From Rhodanobacter sp. (GTDB lineage Bacteria > Pseudomonadota > Gammaproteobacteria > Xanthomonadales > Rhodanobacteraceae): 64,000 bases of DNA. Below, in pieces: positions 1 to 9,751 of the stretch. Each line of letters begins with the position of its first letter. Within the stretch, counting starts at the first letter, position 1. The stretch is from positions 2,787,562 through 2,851,561 of the forward strand of contig AP031382.1 in NCBI GenBank assembly GCA_040371205.1. The letters are read 5' to 3'. The translations under genes and the position numbers were made by a program. The notes beneath the pieces were generated by a model. It was not told where the DNA came from, did no database searches, and saw nothing but the letters and a program-made list of their open reading frames with translations.

Positions 1-180
1 CGGCGACCTGGCCGGATAGAACGCCTTGCGCAGCAGGTGCAGCAGCACCGAGGAGTCCTTGCCGATGGAATACAGCATCACCGGCCGGCGGAAGCTGGCG
101 GCCACCTCGCGGAAGATGTGGATGCTTTCGGCTTCGAGCTCGTCGAGATGACCGGTACGTGGAGCAAGGCGTGCGTTCAT
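1..180 (-). CDS. cysD: Sulfate adenylyltransferase subunit 2 (CysD), N-terminal part
   Basis: Only the first 60 codons lie in the window; the gene runs off the left edge. CysD is the ATP-pyrophosphatase-type subunit of the CysD/CysN ATP sulfurylase, which makes APS from sulfate and ATP in the cytoplasm. The translation starts [19 protein letters not shown] and contains the characteristic stretch [19 protein letters not shown], whose SxGKDSS element is the PP-loop that binds ATP pyrophosphate. The ATG at 180 fits the usual N-terminus of the family. It is followed upstream by about 150 bp without a gene, so a promoter probably lies in 181-328. CysN should follow beyond the window edge. APS is also the precursor of PAPS, the donor for the sulfotransferases found at 8.9-11.1 kb, although a functional link is only inferred. 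Confidence 0.9.
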   Translation of the reverse strand, partial: MNARLAPRTGHLDELEAESIHIFREVAASFRRPVMLYSIGKDSSVLLHLLRKAFYPARSP

Positions 181-328
181 GGAGGACCGACTTCGTAAAC
201 GGTATGCGGCCCGCTACCCGCCAGGCCGATTGGGCATCCTACGCGAGCAGGGCCGATTGCCCAAACAACCATGCCGATGAAGCTGCGCGGCGGACGGCAT
301 ATGCCGCCGCGCCGGGCAAGCCGCACGA

Positions 329-1726
329 TCAGGCGATTGCCGGATAGGCCGGATCGGCGTCCAGCGTCGCTGCGCACACCGCCGCCAGTTCCAGCAGTCG
401 CAAGTCGGAGCCGCGCGCGCCGACCAGTTGCAGGCCCACCGGCAGGCCGTTCGGCAAGGTGCCCATCGGCAGGCTCACCGCGGGACAGCCGGCCAGGCTG
501 GCGAAGCTGGTGAGGTCGGCATGGCCGGCCGGCTCCGCCGCACCCAGCGGGAACGCGCCGCACGGCGTGGTGGGCAGCACCAGCACATCGATCTGCGCAA
601 ACAGCCGGCGCATCTTCAAGGTGGCCGCGTCGAGCACGCGATCGGCCTTGGCGTAGTCCGCCGCGCTCTTGCGCCCGGCATAACCCAGCATCTCGCGGAA
701 GCGCGGCGAGACCGGACGCGCCGTATCCGCCAGGTCGGCGGCGAAGGTGCCCAGCATCTCCGCCTCCATCAGCAGCAGGCCGGCGCGACGGGTGCGCGCG
801 AAGTCCCAATCGGCGAAATCCACCGTGCGGCGGTTGCCCAGCGCCAGCGCGAGCTTTTCCAGCGCCGACTCGAACAAAGCCGCCACCTCCGGCTCGACGC
901 CGACCGCGGCGAGGTCGGGCAGCACGCCGGTGCGCAACTTGCCCGGCTCCCAGTCCGGCAGGTCCAGCGCCACGCGGCGACGGCGCGAGCGCGCGTCGTC
1001 GGCGTCGTAGCCTGCCAGTACCTGCAACAGCACCGTGAGGTCGTCCACGCTGCGCGCGAGCAGGCCCACGGCATCCAGCCGCCGCGCCGCCGGCACCAGG
1101 CCGCGCGCGGAGATCTCGCCATGGGTGGGCTTGAGCGCATACACGCCGCAATAGCTGGCAGGAATGCGGATGGAACCGAGGCTGTCCGAACCCACGGCCG
1201 CCGCGGCCAGACCGGCCGCCACCGCCGCCGCCGCGCCGCCCGACGAGCCGCCGGCACTGAAACCGTGCTTCCATGGATTGTGGGTGGGGCCGTGGTGCGG
1301 GTTGTCGGTAGCCGCACCCAGCGCGCCTTCGTCCATGTTGGTCTTGCCCAACAGCACCGCGCCGGAGGCACGCAGCCGCGCCACCGCGTGCGCATCGTCC
1401 GCGGCGGGCGTGTCGCGTCCCGGCAATCCGGCACGGGTAGGCCAACCGGCGATGTCCAGGTTGTCCTTGACCGCCACCGGAATGCCATCGAGGCGACCGA
1501 TCACGCCTTCGCGGCGGCGATGTTCGGCCGTGCGCGCCTGTTCCTGCAGCATGGCCGGACTCAAGCCCACGTAGGCATTCAACTGCGGATCGATGCGCGC
1601 GATGGCTTCCGCGTACGCCTCGGCCACGGCCTGCGGGTTGGTACGCCCGATCGCCATCCAGTGCAGCAGCTGGCACACGGTGGCACGGCGCAGGTCCCGA
1701 TCGGCGACTGGCGGCAACGAACTCAT
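329..1726 (-). CDS. Amidase signature family enzyme
   Basis: A 465-residue amidase-signature hydrolase, probably cytoplasmic. The Ser-cisSer-Lys triad is visible: Lys87 in VAVKDN, the Gly/Ser loop SAGGSSGG around residue 161, and the nucleophile region DSLGSIRIPAS around Ser185. The usual family motif there is DTGGSIR, so the Thr/Gly to Ser/Leu changes are slightly unusual. Substrate cannot be deduced; members include GatA, indoleacetamide hydrolase and AtzF-type enzymes, but no GatB/GatC neighbours are present, so GatA is unlikely. The start at 1726 is chosen because a good AAGGAG ribosome-binding site lies about six bases upstream; the frame is open further upstream but that extension shows no family similarity. 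It is divergent from the ETF dehydrogenase gene. A bulged hairpin near 286-312 may terminate it. Confidence 0.85.
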   Translation of the reverse strand: MSSLPPVADRDLRRATVCQLLHWMAIGRTNPQAVAEAYAEAIARIDPQLNAYVGLSPAMLQEQARTAEHRRREGVIGRLDGIPVAVKDNLDIAGWPTRAGLPGRDTPAADDAHAVARLRASGAVLLGKTNMDEGALGAATDNPHHGPTHNPWKHGFSAGGSSGGAAAAVAAGLAAAAVGSDSLGSIRIPASYCGVYALKPTHGEISARGLVPAARRLDAVGLLARSVDDLTVLLQVLAGYDADDARSRRRRVALDLPDWEPGKLRTGVLPDLAAVGVEPEVAALFESALEKLALALGNRRTVDFADWDFARTRRAGLLLMEAEMLGTFAADLADTARPVSPRFREMLGYAGRKSAADYAKADRVLDAATLKMRRLFAQIDVLVLPTTPCGAFPLGAAEPAGHADLTSFASLAGCPAVSLPMGTLPNGLPVGLQLVGARGSDLRLLELAAVCAATLDADPAYPAIA

Positions 1727-1875
1727 GCTTTCTCCTTGTGGCGGTATGAGGGGATTATGGCCGCCCCACGTGAAGCCGTTGCAAGCGTGTTTGCCGCGCA
1801 GCGCGCGAAAACGGACAATACCGCACCGAATGTGTCGCACGGGCGACACCGTCCATCTTGAATGCCGGGGAAGCC

Positions 1876-3480
1876 ATGAGCGAACGCGAAACCATGGAAT
1901 ACGACGTCGTCGTGGTCGGCGCCGGGCCGGCCGGGCTGTCGTTCGCGATACGCCTGAAGCAGCTCAAGCCCGACACCACGGTGTGCGTGATCGAGAAGGC
2001 TTCCACCATCGGCGCGCAGATCCTCTCCGGCGCGGTGATCGAACCCGGCCCGCTGGACACCCTGCTGCCCGGCTGGCGCGATGCCCCGCCGCCGATCTGC
2101 GTGCCGGCGACCGAGGACGAATTCTGGCTGCTCAGCAAGACCGGCGGCCGCAAGCTGCCGGTGCCGCCGGGCATGAACAACCACGGCAACTATATCGTCT
2201 CGCTGGGCGCCATGTGCGCGTGGCTGGCGCCGCAGGCCGAGGCGCTGGGCGTGGACGTGTTCCCCGGCTTCGCCGCCGCCGACACCGTATTCAACAAGGA
2301 CGGCTCCGTCGCTGGCGTGCGCATCGGCGACATGGGCGTGGCGAAGGACGGCGCGCACAAGCCCGGCTACACCCAGGGCATCGACATCAAGGCCAGGGTC
2401 ACCGTGCTGGCCGAAGGCGCGCGCGGCAGCCTCACCAAGCAGCTGATCAAGCGCTTCAAGCTCGATGCGGACAGCGACCCGCAGAGCTACTCCATTGGCA
2501 TCAAGGAGCTGTGGCAGGTACCGGCCGGCCGCGCGCAGCCCGGCAAGATCGTGCACAGCTTCGGCTGGCCCGCCGACAACCACACCTACGGCGGCAGCTT
2601 CCTCTACCACCTGGACCAGGACCGCATCGCGCTGGGCTACGTCAGCGGGCTGGACTACAGCGACCCCAACTACCAGCCGTGGGAAGCCTTCCAGCAGTGG
2701 AAGAACCACCCGCACGTGAAGGACCTGCTCGAAGGCGGCAGCATCCTCTCCGCCGGCGCGCGCGCCATCGTCACCGGCGGCTGGCAGTCGCTGCCGAAGT
2801 GCGAGATGCCCGGCGCCCTGCTGATCGGCGACACCGCAGGCCTGCTTAACGTGCCGAAGATCAAGGGCACGCACCAGGCCATCCGCTCAGGCATGCTCGC
2901 CGCCGAACACCTCGCCGCCAGCGCCCTGAACCCCGCCGGCTTCGACGCCAAGCTGCGCGGCTCCGAGGCGATGGCCGAACTGAAGAAGGTGCGCAACGTC
3001 AAGCCCGCCTTCAAGAAAGGCCTGTGGTTCGGCCTGCTCAATGCCGCATGGGAAACCGTCACCGGCGGCCGCTCGCCGTGGACACTCAAGAACAAGGCCG
3101 ACTACGCATCGCTGCACAAGCTCGGCCAGTGCGAGGAGCCGAAGCGCGACTACGTGCAGCCGCGCGAACTCGCCCCGCGCGACCGCCTCGCCGCGGTCTA
3201 CTTCGCGGCCACCGAGCACGACGAAGACCAGCCCGTGCACCTGCGCGTGGCCGACACCAACGTCTGCGTGACGAAATGCGCCGAGGAATACGGCAACCCC
3301 TGTACCCGCTTCTGCCCCGCCAACGTCTACGAGATCGTGCAGGACGAGGCGGGCAAGCGCCTGCAGATCAACGCCGCCAACTGCGTGCACTGCAAGACCT
3401 GCGACATCAAGGATCCGTACCAGATCATCGACTGGGTCACGCCGGAAGGCGGGTCCGGGCCGAATTACCAGAACCTCTGA
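1876..3480 (+). CDS. Electron transfer flavoprotein-ubiquinone oxidoreductase
   Basis: ETF-QO, about 534 residues, passes electrons from reduced ETF (EtfA/EtfB, encoded at 5.7-7.5 kb) to ubiquinone at the inner membrane during fatty-acid and amino-acid oxidation. The N-terminus has the FAD-binding dinucleotide fold VVVVGAGPAGLSFAIRLKQL. The C-terminal ferredoxin-like part has the 4Fe-4S ligands CTRFC and CVHCKTCDIKDP, ending in the family-typical GGSGPNYQNL. The ATG at 1876 is preferred over an in-frame TTG six codons earlier, because GGGGAAGCC immediately before the ATG can serve as a weak ribosome-binding site. Eighteen bases after its stop begins a glycosyltransferase gene that separates it from etfBA, so the etf genes are split here. 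Confidence 0.93.
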   Translation: MSERETMEYDVVVVGAGPAGLSFAIRLKQLKPDTTVCVIEKASTIGAQILSGAVIEPGPLDTLLPGWRDAPPPICVPATEDEFWLLSKTGGRKLPVPPGMNNHGNYIVSLGAMCAWLAPQAEALGVDVFPGFAAADTVFNKDGSVAGVRIGDMGVAKDGAHKPGYTQGIDIKARVTVLAEGARGSLTKQLIKRFKLDADSDPQSYSIGIKELWQVPAGRAQPGKIVHSFGWPADNHTYGGSFLYHLDQDRIALGYVSGLDYSDPNYQPWEAFQQWKNHPHVKDLLEGGSILSAGARAIVTGGWQSLPKCEMPGALLIGDTAGLLNVPKIKGTHQAIRSGMLAAEHLAASALNPAGFDAKLRGSEAMAELKKVRNVKPAFKKGLWFGLLNAAWETVTGGRSPWTLKNKADYASLHKLGQCEEPKRDYVQPRELAPRDRLAAVYFAATEHDEDQPVHLRVADTNVCVTKCAEEYGNPCTRFCPANVYEIVQDEAGKRLQINAANCVHCKTCDIKDPYQIIDWVTPEGGSGPNYQNL

Positions 3481-3498
3481 TCGCCGGCACCCAGTCCG

Positions 3499-5580
3499 TT
3501 GGACGGCAAGCTCACCTGGCGGCTCAAGCGCATCGCCTACCTGCTGCAGCGATTGCGCGGCAGCGTGGCGCTGCGCGGCTGGCGCGGCACGCTGGCACGC
3601 GTGCGGCAGGAGTTTCAGCCGGTCGCCGCGCATGACGACTCGCTCGCGCTGATCGCGCTGGACGAACCCTTCGCACCGTTCGCCCTGCCCTGCCCAAGCG
3701 CACCGAAGGTCTCGGTGGTAGTCCCGGTACACGGCAAATGCGCGTACACGGTCGCCTGCCTGCGCTCGCTGGCCCGCCATGGCGCAGACGCGCCGTTCGA
3801 AACGATCGTGGTCGACGACGCCTCGCCCGACGACACCGCAGCCATCCTCGCAACCGTCGAAGGACTTCGCCTGCTGCGCAACTCGGAGAACCTCGGCTTC
3901 GTCGGCAGCTGCAACGCCGGCGCCGCACGGGCGCGCGGCGAATACCTGGTGTTCCTCAACAACGACACCCAGGTGACACCCGGCTGGCTCGACGCACTGC
4001 TCGCCTGTTTCGCCGAGCGCGCCGACTGCGGCATCGCGGGCAGCCGGCTGATCTACCCGGACGGCCGCCTGCAGGAAGCCGGCGCACTGGTGTTCGGCGA
4101 CGGCAGCGCCTGGAACTACGGACGCTTCGAGCCGCGCAACGACGCCGCCTTCCGCTACCGCCGCGACACCGACTACGTCTCGGGCGCTGCGCTGATGATC
4201 CGCCGCGAAACCTTCCAGCGCATCGGCGGGTTCGATGTGCGCTACGCCCCGGCCTACTACGAGGACGCCGACCTCGCTTTCGCCGTGCGCCAACTCGGCA
4301 TGCGCGTGTACTACGAGCCGGCGAGCATGGTGGTGCATTGCGAAGGCATCAGCGCCGGCACCGATACCGACAGCGGCATGAAGCGCTTCCAGCGCCTCAA
4401 CCAGGCAAAGTTCGTCCAGAAATGGAAAAACGAACTCACCCACCAGCCGCCCCCCGGCACGCCGCTGGAGCGCGCTATCCGCTGGCGCCGCCGCGGGCGC
4501 GTGCTGGTGGTGGACGCCATGACACCCGACCCCGGTCGCGACTCCGGCTCGCTGCGCCTCACCGCCATCCTGCGCGTCCTCGATGCGCAGGGCTGGAGCG
4601 TGGCCTTCTGCCCCGACGACGGCCGGGCCTCCGCAAGCGAAATCGCTGCATTGGGCACACTCGGTTGCGAAGTGCTGTGCAGGCCGGAAATCGCCAACCT
4701 TCCCGACTGGTTGCGCCGCCACGGCGGCGAACTGCACGCCGTAATGCTCTGCCGCCACACCGTGGCCGGCCAGTATGCGGCGCTGGTGCGCCGCCACGCG
4801 CCGCAGGCGAGGTTGCTGTTCGATACGGTTGACCTGCACTTCCTGCGCGAACAGCGCGCCGCGGAACTGGCGGGCAGCGACGCCATGCGCCAACAAGCCG
4901 AAAGCTCACGCCGCAACGAACTGAAGCTGATCGAACAAGCCGACATCAGCTTCGTGGTCAGCCCGCACGAGCAGGCGCTGCTGAAGCAGTTATTGCCGAG
5001 CGCGCGCGTGGAACTGCTCTCCAACATCCATGAAGTGCACGGCTGCCGCCGTCCGCATGCCGAACGCCGCGACCTGGTCTTCATCGGCGGCCACGGCCAT
5101 CCGCCTAACAGCGACGCGATGCGCTGGATCGCCAGCGAGATCCTGCCCCGCATACGGCAGTCCCTGCCGGACATGCGCCTGCATGTGCTCGGCGACGTTC
5201 CCGAAACCATGCGCCAGGAGCTTGCCACGCCCGGCCTGGAGTTCCATGGCCGCGTACCCGACCTCTCCCCGTGGCTGGACAGTTGCCTCGCCTCGCTCGC
5301 CCCGCTGCGCTTCGGCGCCGGCGTCAAGGGCAAGATCAACATGGCGATGAGCTACGGCGTGCCGGTCATCGCCACCCCTATTGCCGTGGAGGGCATGCAA
5401 CTGGAGCATGGCCGTGATGTGCTGGTGGCCGAGGACGCCGATGGCTTCGCCATTGCCACGCAAGCCCTCGACGCAGACGCTGCATTATGGCAACGCGTTT
5501 CCATGGAAGGACTGGACAACGTCCGCCATTACTTCTCGCAACTGACTGCTGTCCGGGCTCTGGATACCGCATTGAATTGA
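3499..5580 (+). CDS. Bifunctional GT2-GT4 glycosyltransferase
   Basis: A 693-residue protein with two glycosyltransferase modules. Residues about 69-310 are a GT-A family 2 domain: VSVVVPVHGKCAYTVACL, VVDDASPDD, NLGFVGSCNAGAARARGEYL, FLNNDT and YYEDADLAFAVRQ. Residues about 333-690 are a GT-B family 4 domain with DLVFIGGHGHPPNSDA and APLRFGAGVKGKINMAMSYG near its end. The start codon is TTG at 3499, 18 bases after the ETF-QO stop, so transcriptional coupling to that gene is likely. The same GT2-GT4 layout, with many shared motifs, forms the C-terminal half of the giant protein at 19763-23713, so the two appear paralogous. A role in cell-surface polysaccharide synthesis is inferred from the family and from the adjacent LPS locus; donor and acceptor are unknown. 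Confidence 0.85.
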   Translation: MDGKLTWRLKRIAYLLQRLRGSVALRGWRGTLARVRQEFQPVAAHDDSLALIALDEPFAPFALPCPSAPKVSVVVPVHGKCAYTVACLRSLARHGADAPFETIVVDDASPDDTAAILATVEGLRLLRNSENLGFVGSCNAGAARARGEYLVFLNNDTQVTPGWLDALLACFAERADCGIAGSRLIYPDGRLQEAGALVFGDGSAWNYGRFEPRNDAAFRYRRDTDYVSGAALMIRRETFQRIGGFDVRYAPAYYEDADLAFAVRQLGMRVYYEPASMVVHCEGISAGTDTDSGMKRFQRLNQAKFVQKWKNELTHQPPPGTPLERAIRWRRRGRVLVVDAMTPDPGRDSGSLRLTAILRVLDAQGWSVAFCPDDGRASASEIAALGTLGCEVLCRPEIANLPDWLRRHGGELHAVMLCRHTVAGQYAALVRRHAPQARLLFDTVDLHFLREQRAAELAGSDAMRQQAESSRRNELKLIEQADISFVVSPHEQALLKQLLPSARVELLSNIHEVHGCRRPHAERRDLVFIGGHGHPPNSDAMRWIASEILPRIRQSLPDMRLHVLGDVPETMRQELATPGLEFHGRVPDLSPWLDSCLASLAPLRFGAGVKGKINMAMSYGVPVIATPIAVEGMQLEHGRDVLVAEDADGFAIATQALDADAALWQRVSMEGLDNVRHYFSQLTAVRALDTALN

Positions 5581-5726
5581 CCCGCTGAACGATGGGCTTC
5601 ATTTCGACGTCTACACAAAGTCCGCCAAGACCATACGCATCCGCACGGAGCGCTCGATCAGGTTAGAATTCGGGTTTACGTGAATTCTTGGCGCACCTTG
5701 CGGCGCCCCTCTGCTGAGGAGCACAC

Positions 5727-6473
5727 ATGAAAATTCTGGTCGGCTACAAGCGCGTCGTGGACTACAACGTGCGCATCCAGGTGAAGCCCGACGGCACCGG
5801 CGTGGTGACCGACGGCGTGAAGCTCTCCGCCAACCCGTTCGACGACATCGCGCTGGAAGAAGCGCTGCGCCTGCGCGAGAAGGGCATCGCCACCGAAGTC
5901 GTCGTGGTGGGCATCGGCCCGGCCGACCTCACCGCCCACCTGCGCAACGGCTTGGCGATGGGCGCCAACCGCGCCATCCACGTCACCACTGCCGACGCCG
6001 TGCAACCGCTCACCGCCGCGCGCGCCTTCCTCAAACTGGTCGAGAAGGAGCAGCCGGGCCTGGTGCTGCTTGGCAAGCAGGCCATCGACGACGACGCCAA
6101 CCAGACCGGCCAGATGCTTGCTGCGCTGTGGGACCGTCCGCAGGCCACCTTCGCCAGCAAGGTCGAGATTGCCGATGGCAAGGCCACGGTGACGCGCGAA
6201 GTGGACGCCGGCCTCGAGACCATCGAGGTGGATCTGCCCGCCGTGGTGACCAGCGACCTGCGCCTCAACGAGCCGCGTTTCATCAAGCTGCCCGACATCA
6301 TGAAGGCCAAGAGCAAGCCGATCGACGTGGTCGAACTGGGCTCGCTCGGTGTCGACAGCGGCGACCACCTGAAGACCACCCATTACGCCGCGCCGGCCAA
6401 GCGCAGCAAGGGTGTGATGGTGAAGGACGCGGCCGAACTGGTTGCGGCGTTGAAGCAGAAGGGTTTGCTTTGA
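5727..6473 (+). CDS. etfB: Electron transfer flavoprotein subunit beta
   Basis: EtfB, 248 residues, the AMP-binding subunit of the soluble ETF heterodimer that collects electrons from acyl-CoA dehydrogenases and delivers them to ETF-QO (1876-3480). The N-terminus MKILVGYKRVVDYNVRIQV and the segment NPFDDIALEEALRLREKG are typical, and the length matches the family. A strong GAGGAG site lies 8-9 bases before the ATG. etfA follows after about 105 bp that contain a degenerate extragenic repeat. This gene pair marks one conserved border of the LPS locus in xanthomonads. Confidence 0.95.
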   Translation: MKILVGYKRVVDYNVRIQVKPDGTGVVTDGVKLSANPFDDIALEEALRLREKGIATEVVVVGIGPADLTAHLRNGLAMGANRAIHVTTADAVQPLTAARAFLKLVEKEQPGLVLLGKQAIDDDANQTGQMLAALWDRPQATFASKVEIADGKATVTREVDAGLETIEVDLPAVVTSDLRLNEPRFIKLPDIMKAKSKPIDVVELGSLGVDSGDHLKTTHYAAPAKRSKGVMVKDAAELVAALKQKGLL

Positions 6474-6478
6474 TCGCT

Positions 6479-6561
6479 CGTCATCCCTGCGCTTGCAGGG
6501 AACCAGCGACTGTAGTCCACACCAAGCCAAAGACACCGGATTCCGTCATCCGCCGGAATGA
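6479..6561 (+). repeat. Degenerate extragenic palindromic repeat between etfB and etfA
   Basis: Two small hairpins lie in the etfB-etfA spacer: CCCTGC-GCTT-GCAGGG at 6485-6500 and ATTCCG...CGGAAT at 6540-6559. The outer sequences read CGTCATCCCTGCGCTTGCAG at the left and GGATTCCGTCATCCGCC at the right. This resembles the extragenic inverted repeats common in Xanthomonadales genomes, which start with GTCATTCCCGC and end with the reverse complement, but the copy has diverged. It lies inside a probable operon and might act as an mRNA-stabilising or attenuating element; that is inference. Confidence 0.5.
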
Positions 6562-6579
6562 AGGTACGAGGAACCGAAC

Positions 6580-7521
6580 ATGTCCAAAGTCCTAGTTATC
6601 GCCGAACACCTGGACGGCAAGCTGAACTCCTCCACCGCCCGCGCTGTGAGCGCGGCCGCCGCGGTGAAGCCCGAAACCATCGACGTGCTGCTGCTGGCCG
6701 ACAGCGTCGCCGCGCTCGCCACCGAGGCCGCGAAGATCGACGGCGTGAGCCGCGTGCTCACCGTGGAGCGTGCCGAGAACGCGCATCCGCTGGCCGCCGT
6801 GCTGGCACCGCAGATCGCCAAGGCCGCCGCCGGCTACAGCCATGTGTTCGCGCCCTCCACCACTTTCGGCAAGGACGTGACGCCACGCGTGGCCGCCCTG
6901 CTCGGCGTGGCCCAGGTCAGCGACGTGATGAGCGTGGAAGGCGCGCATGTCTTCAAGCGGCCCATCTACGCCGGCAACGCCATCGTCACCGTCGAGGCCG
7001 AACCCTCGCACACCGTGGTCGCCACCGTCCGTACCGCCTCGTGGCCTGCCGCAGCAACGGGCGCGAACAGCGCGCCGATCGAAGCGCTTGTTCTGGACGT
7101 CGCGTTGCCCAGCCACACCCGCTACATCGGCCTGCAATCGGGCAAGAGCGATCGCCCCGACCTGCAAAGCGCCAACAAGGTGGTTTCCGGTGGCCGCGGC
7201 GTGGGCTCGAAGGAAAACTTCGACATCATCTTCAAGCTCGCCGACAAGCTCGGTGCCGCGGTGGGCGCCTCGCGCGCCGCCGTCGACGCCGGCTACGTGC
7301 CCAGCGACCTGCAGGTGGGCCAGACCGGCAAGATCATCGCGCCGGAGCTGTACATGGCCATCGGCATCTCTGGTGCCATCCAGCACCTCACCGGCATCAA
7401 GGACGCTGGCACCATCGTGGCGATCAACAAGGATGCCGAGGCACCGATCTTCGAGGTGGCGGATTTCGGGCTGGTTGGGGATTTGTTCAAGCTCATACCG
7501 GAGCTGGAGCAGGCGTTGTAA
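6580..7521 (+). CDS. etfA: Electron transfer flavoprotein subunit alpha
   Basis: EtfA, 313 residues, is the FAD-binding subunit of ETF. Visible family features are the N-terminal [20 protein letters not shown], the central [20 protein letters not shown], and the C-terminal FAD-binding segment with [56 protein letters not shown] and [26 protein letters not shown] precedes the ATG. It is followed 15 bp later by xanA, where the LPS island begins. Confidence 0.96.
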   Translation: MSKVLVIAEHLDGKLNSSTARAVSAAAAVKPETIDVLLLADSVAALATEAAKIDGVSRVLTVERAENAHPLAAVLAPQIAKAAAGYSHVFAPSTTFGKDVTPRVAALLGVAQVSDVMSVEGAHVFKRPIYAGNAIVTVEAEPSHTVVATVRTASWPAAATGANSAPIEALVLDVALPSHTRYIGLQSGKSDRPDLQSANKVVSGGRGVGSKENFDIIFKLADKLGAAVGASRAAVDAGYVPSDLQVGQTGKIIAPELYMAIGISGAIQHLTGIKDAGTIVAINKDAEAPIFEVADFGLVGDLFKLIPELEQAL

Positions 7522-7536
7522 GCAAAAGCCGCCCAC

Positions 7537-8886
7537 ATGAATCTCAACAGTTTCAAGGCATACGACATTCGTGGTCGAGTTCCGGATGAATTGAACGAGG
7601 ATCTCGCGCGGCGCATCGGCAACGCTACAGCACAGCTGTTGGCGCCTGGCCCGGTCGTCCTCGGACGCGACGTGCGCCTCAGCAGCCCCGCCCTGCAGCA
7701 CGCGCTCGCAGACGGCATCACAGCTAGCGGGCGCAACGTCATCGATATCGGCCTGTGCGGCACTGAAGAGGTTTACTTCCAGACGGCACAGCGAGGCGCG
7801 GCTGGCGGCATCATGGTGACCGCCAGCCATAACCCGATGGACTACAACGGGCTCAAGCTGGTCCGCGAACAATCGAGACCCATCAGTGGCGATTCGGGCC
7901 TATGTTCGATCCGCGATGCTGTTGCCGCCGGAACGTTCATCGAAGCTCGCGCACGCGGCGAGATCGTGCAGGACACCGATAAGCATGCCTATATCGATCA
8001 CCTGCTCGGCTATGTCGAGCGGGCCTCGCTCAAGCCGCTCAAGATCGTCGCCAACCCCGGTAACGGCGGCGCCGGACTGGTGATCGACGCGCTTGCACCC
8101 CACCTGCCCTTCGAGTTCGTGCGCATCCAACACGAACCCGATGGCCGCTTCCCGCATGGCATTCCCAATCCGCTGCTACCGGAAAACCGCGAGGCGACGG
8201 CACATGCGGTGCGCAACCATGGGGCTGACCTAGGGATTGCATGGGATGGTGACTTCGACCGTTGCTTCTTCTTCGACGCCCAAGGGCGCTTCATCGAAGG
8301 TTATTACCTCGTTGGCCTGCTGGCCAAATCCTTGCTGGCCTCGCATCCAGGGGCCAAGGTCATCCATGATCCACGCCTGACCTGGAACACCATCGCCATG
8401 GTCGAACAGGCCGGCGGCGAGCACGTTCAAAGCAAGACGGGCCATGCCTTCATCAAGGAGCGTATGCGCGCCGAGAACGCCGTCTATGGCGGCGAGATGA
8501 GTGCCCATCACTACTTCCGGGATTTCGCCTATTGCGATTCGGGCATGATTCCGTGGCTCCTGATTGCAGGCCTGATTTCTCGCACAGGCCAACCGCTTGC
8601 CGCCATGATCGAGGATCGAATACAGGCCTATCCATGCAGTGGGGAGATCAACTTCAAGGTGAAGGATGCCAAAGCCGCAATGGACCGGGTTATGAGTCGG
8701 TATGCGCCTCTCGACCCCATCCTGGACCACACCGATGGCATCAGCGCAGATTTTGGGCGATGGCGATTCAACCTGCGCTGTTCCAACACGGAACCTCTTC
8801 TCCGCCTCAACGTGGAGGCGCGTAGCGATGCCGAACTGGTGCAGCATCAGGTTTCCGAGATCGCCGCGTTGATCACAGCCAACTGA
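7537..8886 (+). CDS. xanA: Phosphoglucomutase/phosphomannomutase XanA
   Basis: A 449-residue alpha-D-phosphohexomutase interconverting hexose-6- and hexose-1-phosphates (Man and Glc) in the cytoplasm, feeding GDP-mannose via XanB (30896-32308) and dTDP- or UDP-glucose. Domain 1 carries the phosphoserine loop TASHNP (Ser97), domain 2 the Mg-binding DGDFDR, domain 3 the sugar-recognition [13 protein letters not shown], and domain 4 the phosphate-binding [12 protein letters not shown]. The opening [20 protein letters not shown] closely matches Xanthomonas XanA. It begins 15 bp after etfA and may be read through from it. In Xanthomonas xanA and xanB are adjacent; here they lie at opposite ends of the island. 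Confidence 0.93.
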   Translation: MNLNSFKAYDIRGRVPDELNEDLARRIGNATAQLLAPGPVVLGRDVRLSSPALQHALADGITASGRNVIDIGLCGTEEVYFQTAQRGAAGGIMVTASHNPMDYNGLKLVREQSRPISGDSGLCSIRDAVAAGTFIEARARGEIVQDTDKHAYIDHLLGYVERASLKPLKIVANPGNGGAGLVIDALAPHLPFEFVRIQHEPDGRFPHGIPNPLLPENREATAHAVRNHGADLGIAWDGDFDRCFFFDAQGRFIEGYYLVGLLAKSLLASHPGAKVIHDPRLTWNTIAMVEQAGGEHVQSKTGHAFIKERMRAENAVYGGEMSAHHYFRDFAYCDSGMIPWLLIAGLISRTGQPLAAMIEDRIQAYPCSGEINFKVKDAKAAMDRVMSRYAPLDPILDHTDGISADFGRWRFNLRCSNTEPLLRLNVEARSDAELVQHQVSEIAALITAN

Positions 8887-8912
8887 ATGCGTCACCACCA
8901 TAATTCCCCGTG

Positions 8913-9698
8913 ATGAACAGCAACTACGTCCTGATTCACTATCACATCTTCAAGAATGCCGGCAGCAGCGTGGATGCAAGCCTGCGGCATTCCTTCGGTG
9001 ACCGCTGGGGTACTTTCGAGGGTGCACACGCCCACGACATCCGGTCAAGCGACCAGTTGGCGGGCTTCATCGCTGCTAACACGCATTTGTCTGCGATATC
9101 CAGCCACCTGGCGCGCCCCCCGCTTCCCAAGCCTTGTTGCCTACCTGTAGTCTTCCTGCGCCATCCATTGTTGCGAGCCTATTCCGTCTATCAGTACGCC
9201 CGGTTGGATAGCTCGCAACCCTTTTCCGACGTCGCCCAGACATTGTCGTTCCCCGACTACATAAAATGGGCTCTCAAAAAGGAGAGTGGCAGCATCGTTA
9301 TCCGCGACTATCAAGTGGTACATCTATCAGACGCATCATGGCGGGGAAGCGACATCCTCGAGGCCGTGGCCACGCAAGCCGATCTGGAACAGGCACGCGA
9401 CCTGCTGTCGGACTGGGGAATGGCAGGCGTCGTCGAAGAGTTCGAGTTGTCCGTAGCTGTTTTCCAATCAAAGTATGGCAAACACCTGCCCGACCTCAAA
9501 TTTCTCCCTCGATGGGATAACGCCACTTCGCGCGACAGCATCCCGTTGTCTGACCGTTTGGATCAGCTGAGGCAATTGCTCGGCGACGACCTGCATGGTG
9601 ACTTCATGGAAGCCAACAGCCTCGACCTGGATCTATACATGCATGCCCAAGCGTTGCTGCACAGCGAAGCAGCTTCCATGGCCGCACCGCACCCGTAG
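8913..9698 (+). CDS. Putative sulfotransferase, family 2-like
   Basis: About 261 residues. The N-terminus YHIFKNAGSSVD (residues 10-21) is a 5'-phosphosulfate-binding loop of the type seen in carbohydrate sulfotransferases (consensus HxPKxAGTS), and FLRHPLLRAYSVYQYA (about residues 83-98) is the matching 3'-phosphate-binding strand-helix with Arg and Ser. No signal peptide or membrane segment is seen, so a cytoplasmic PAPS-dependent enzyme acting on a nucleotide-sugar- or lipid-linked saccharide is plausible. The ATG at 8913 is chosen; a GTG directly before it is an alternative. It follows xanA by 26 bp on the same strand. Specific acceptor unknown. Confidence 0.6.
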   Translation: MNSNYVLIHYHIFKNAGSSVDASLRHSFGDRWGTFEGAHAHDIRSSDQLAGFIAANTHLSAISSHLARPPLPKPCCLPVVFLRHPLLRAYSVYQYARLDSSQPFSDVAQTLSFPDYIKWALKKESGSIVIRDYQVVHLSDASWRGSDILEAVATQADLEQARDLLSDWGMAGVVEEFELSVAVFQSKYGKHLPDLKFLPRWDNATSRDSIPLSDRLDQLRQLLGDDLHGDFMEANSLDLDLYMHAQALLHSEAASMAAPHP

Positions 9699-9751
9699 TA
9701 GATATCCATCAATGCGCTGCAGCTTGCGATCCGCGCATCGGACAATCCGGC

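Noticed and set aside
2887-4896. Long open frame on the minus strand opposite the ETF-QO and GT2-GT4 genes
   Set aside because: Its translation is rich in His, Ala, Arg and Val without domain signatures, the usual product of reading GC-rich genes antisense; the plus-strand genes explain the region.
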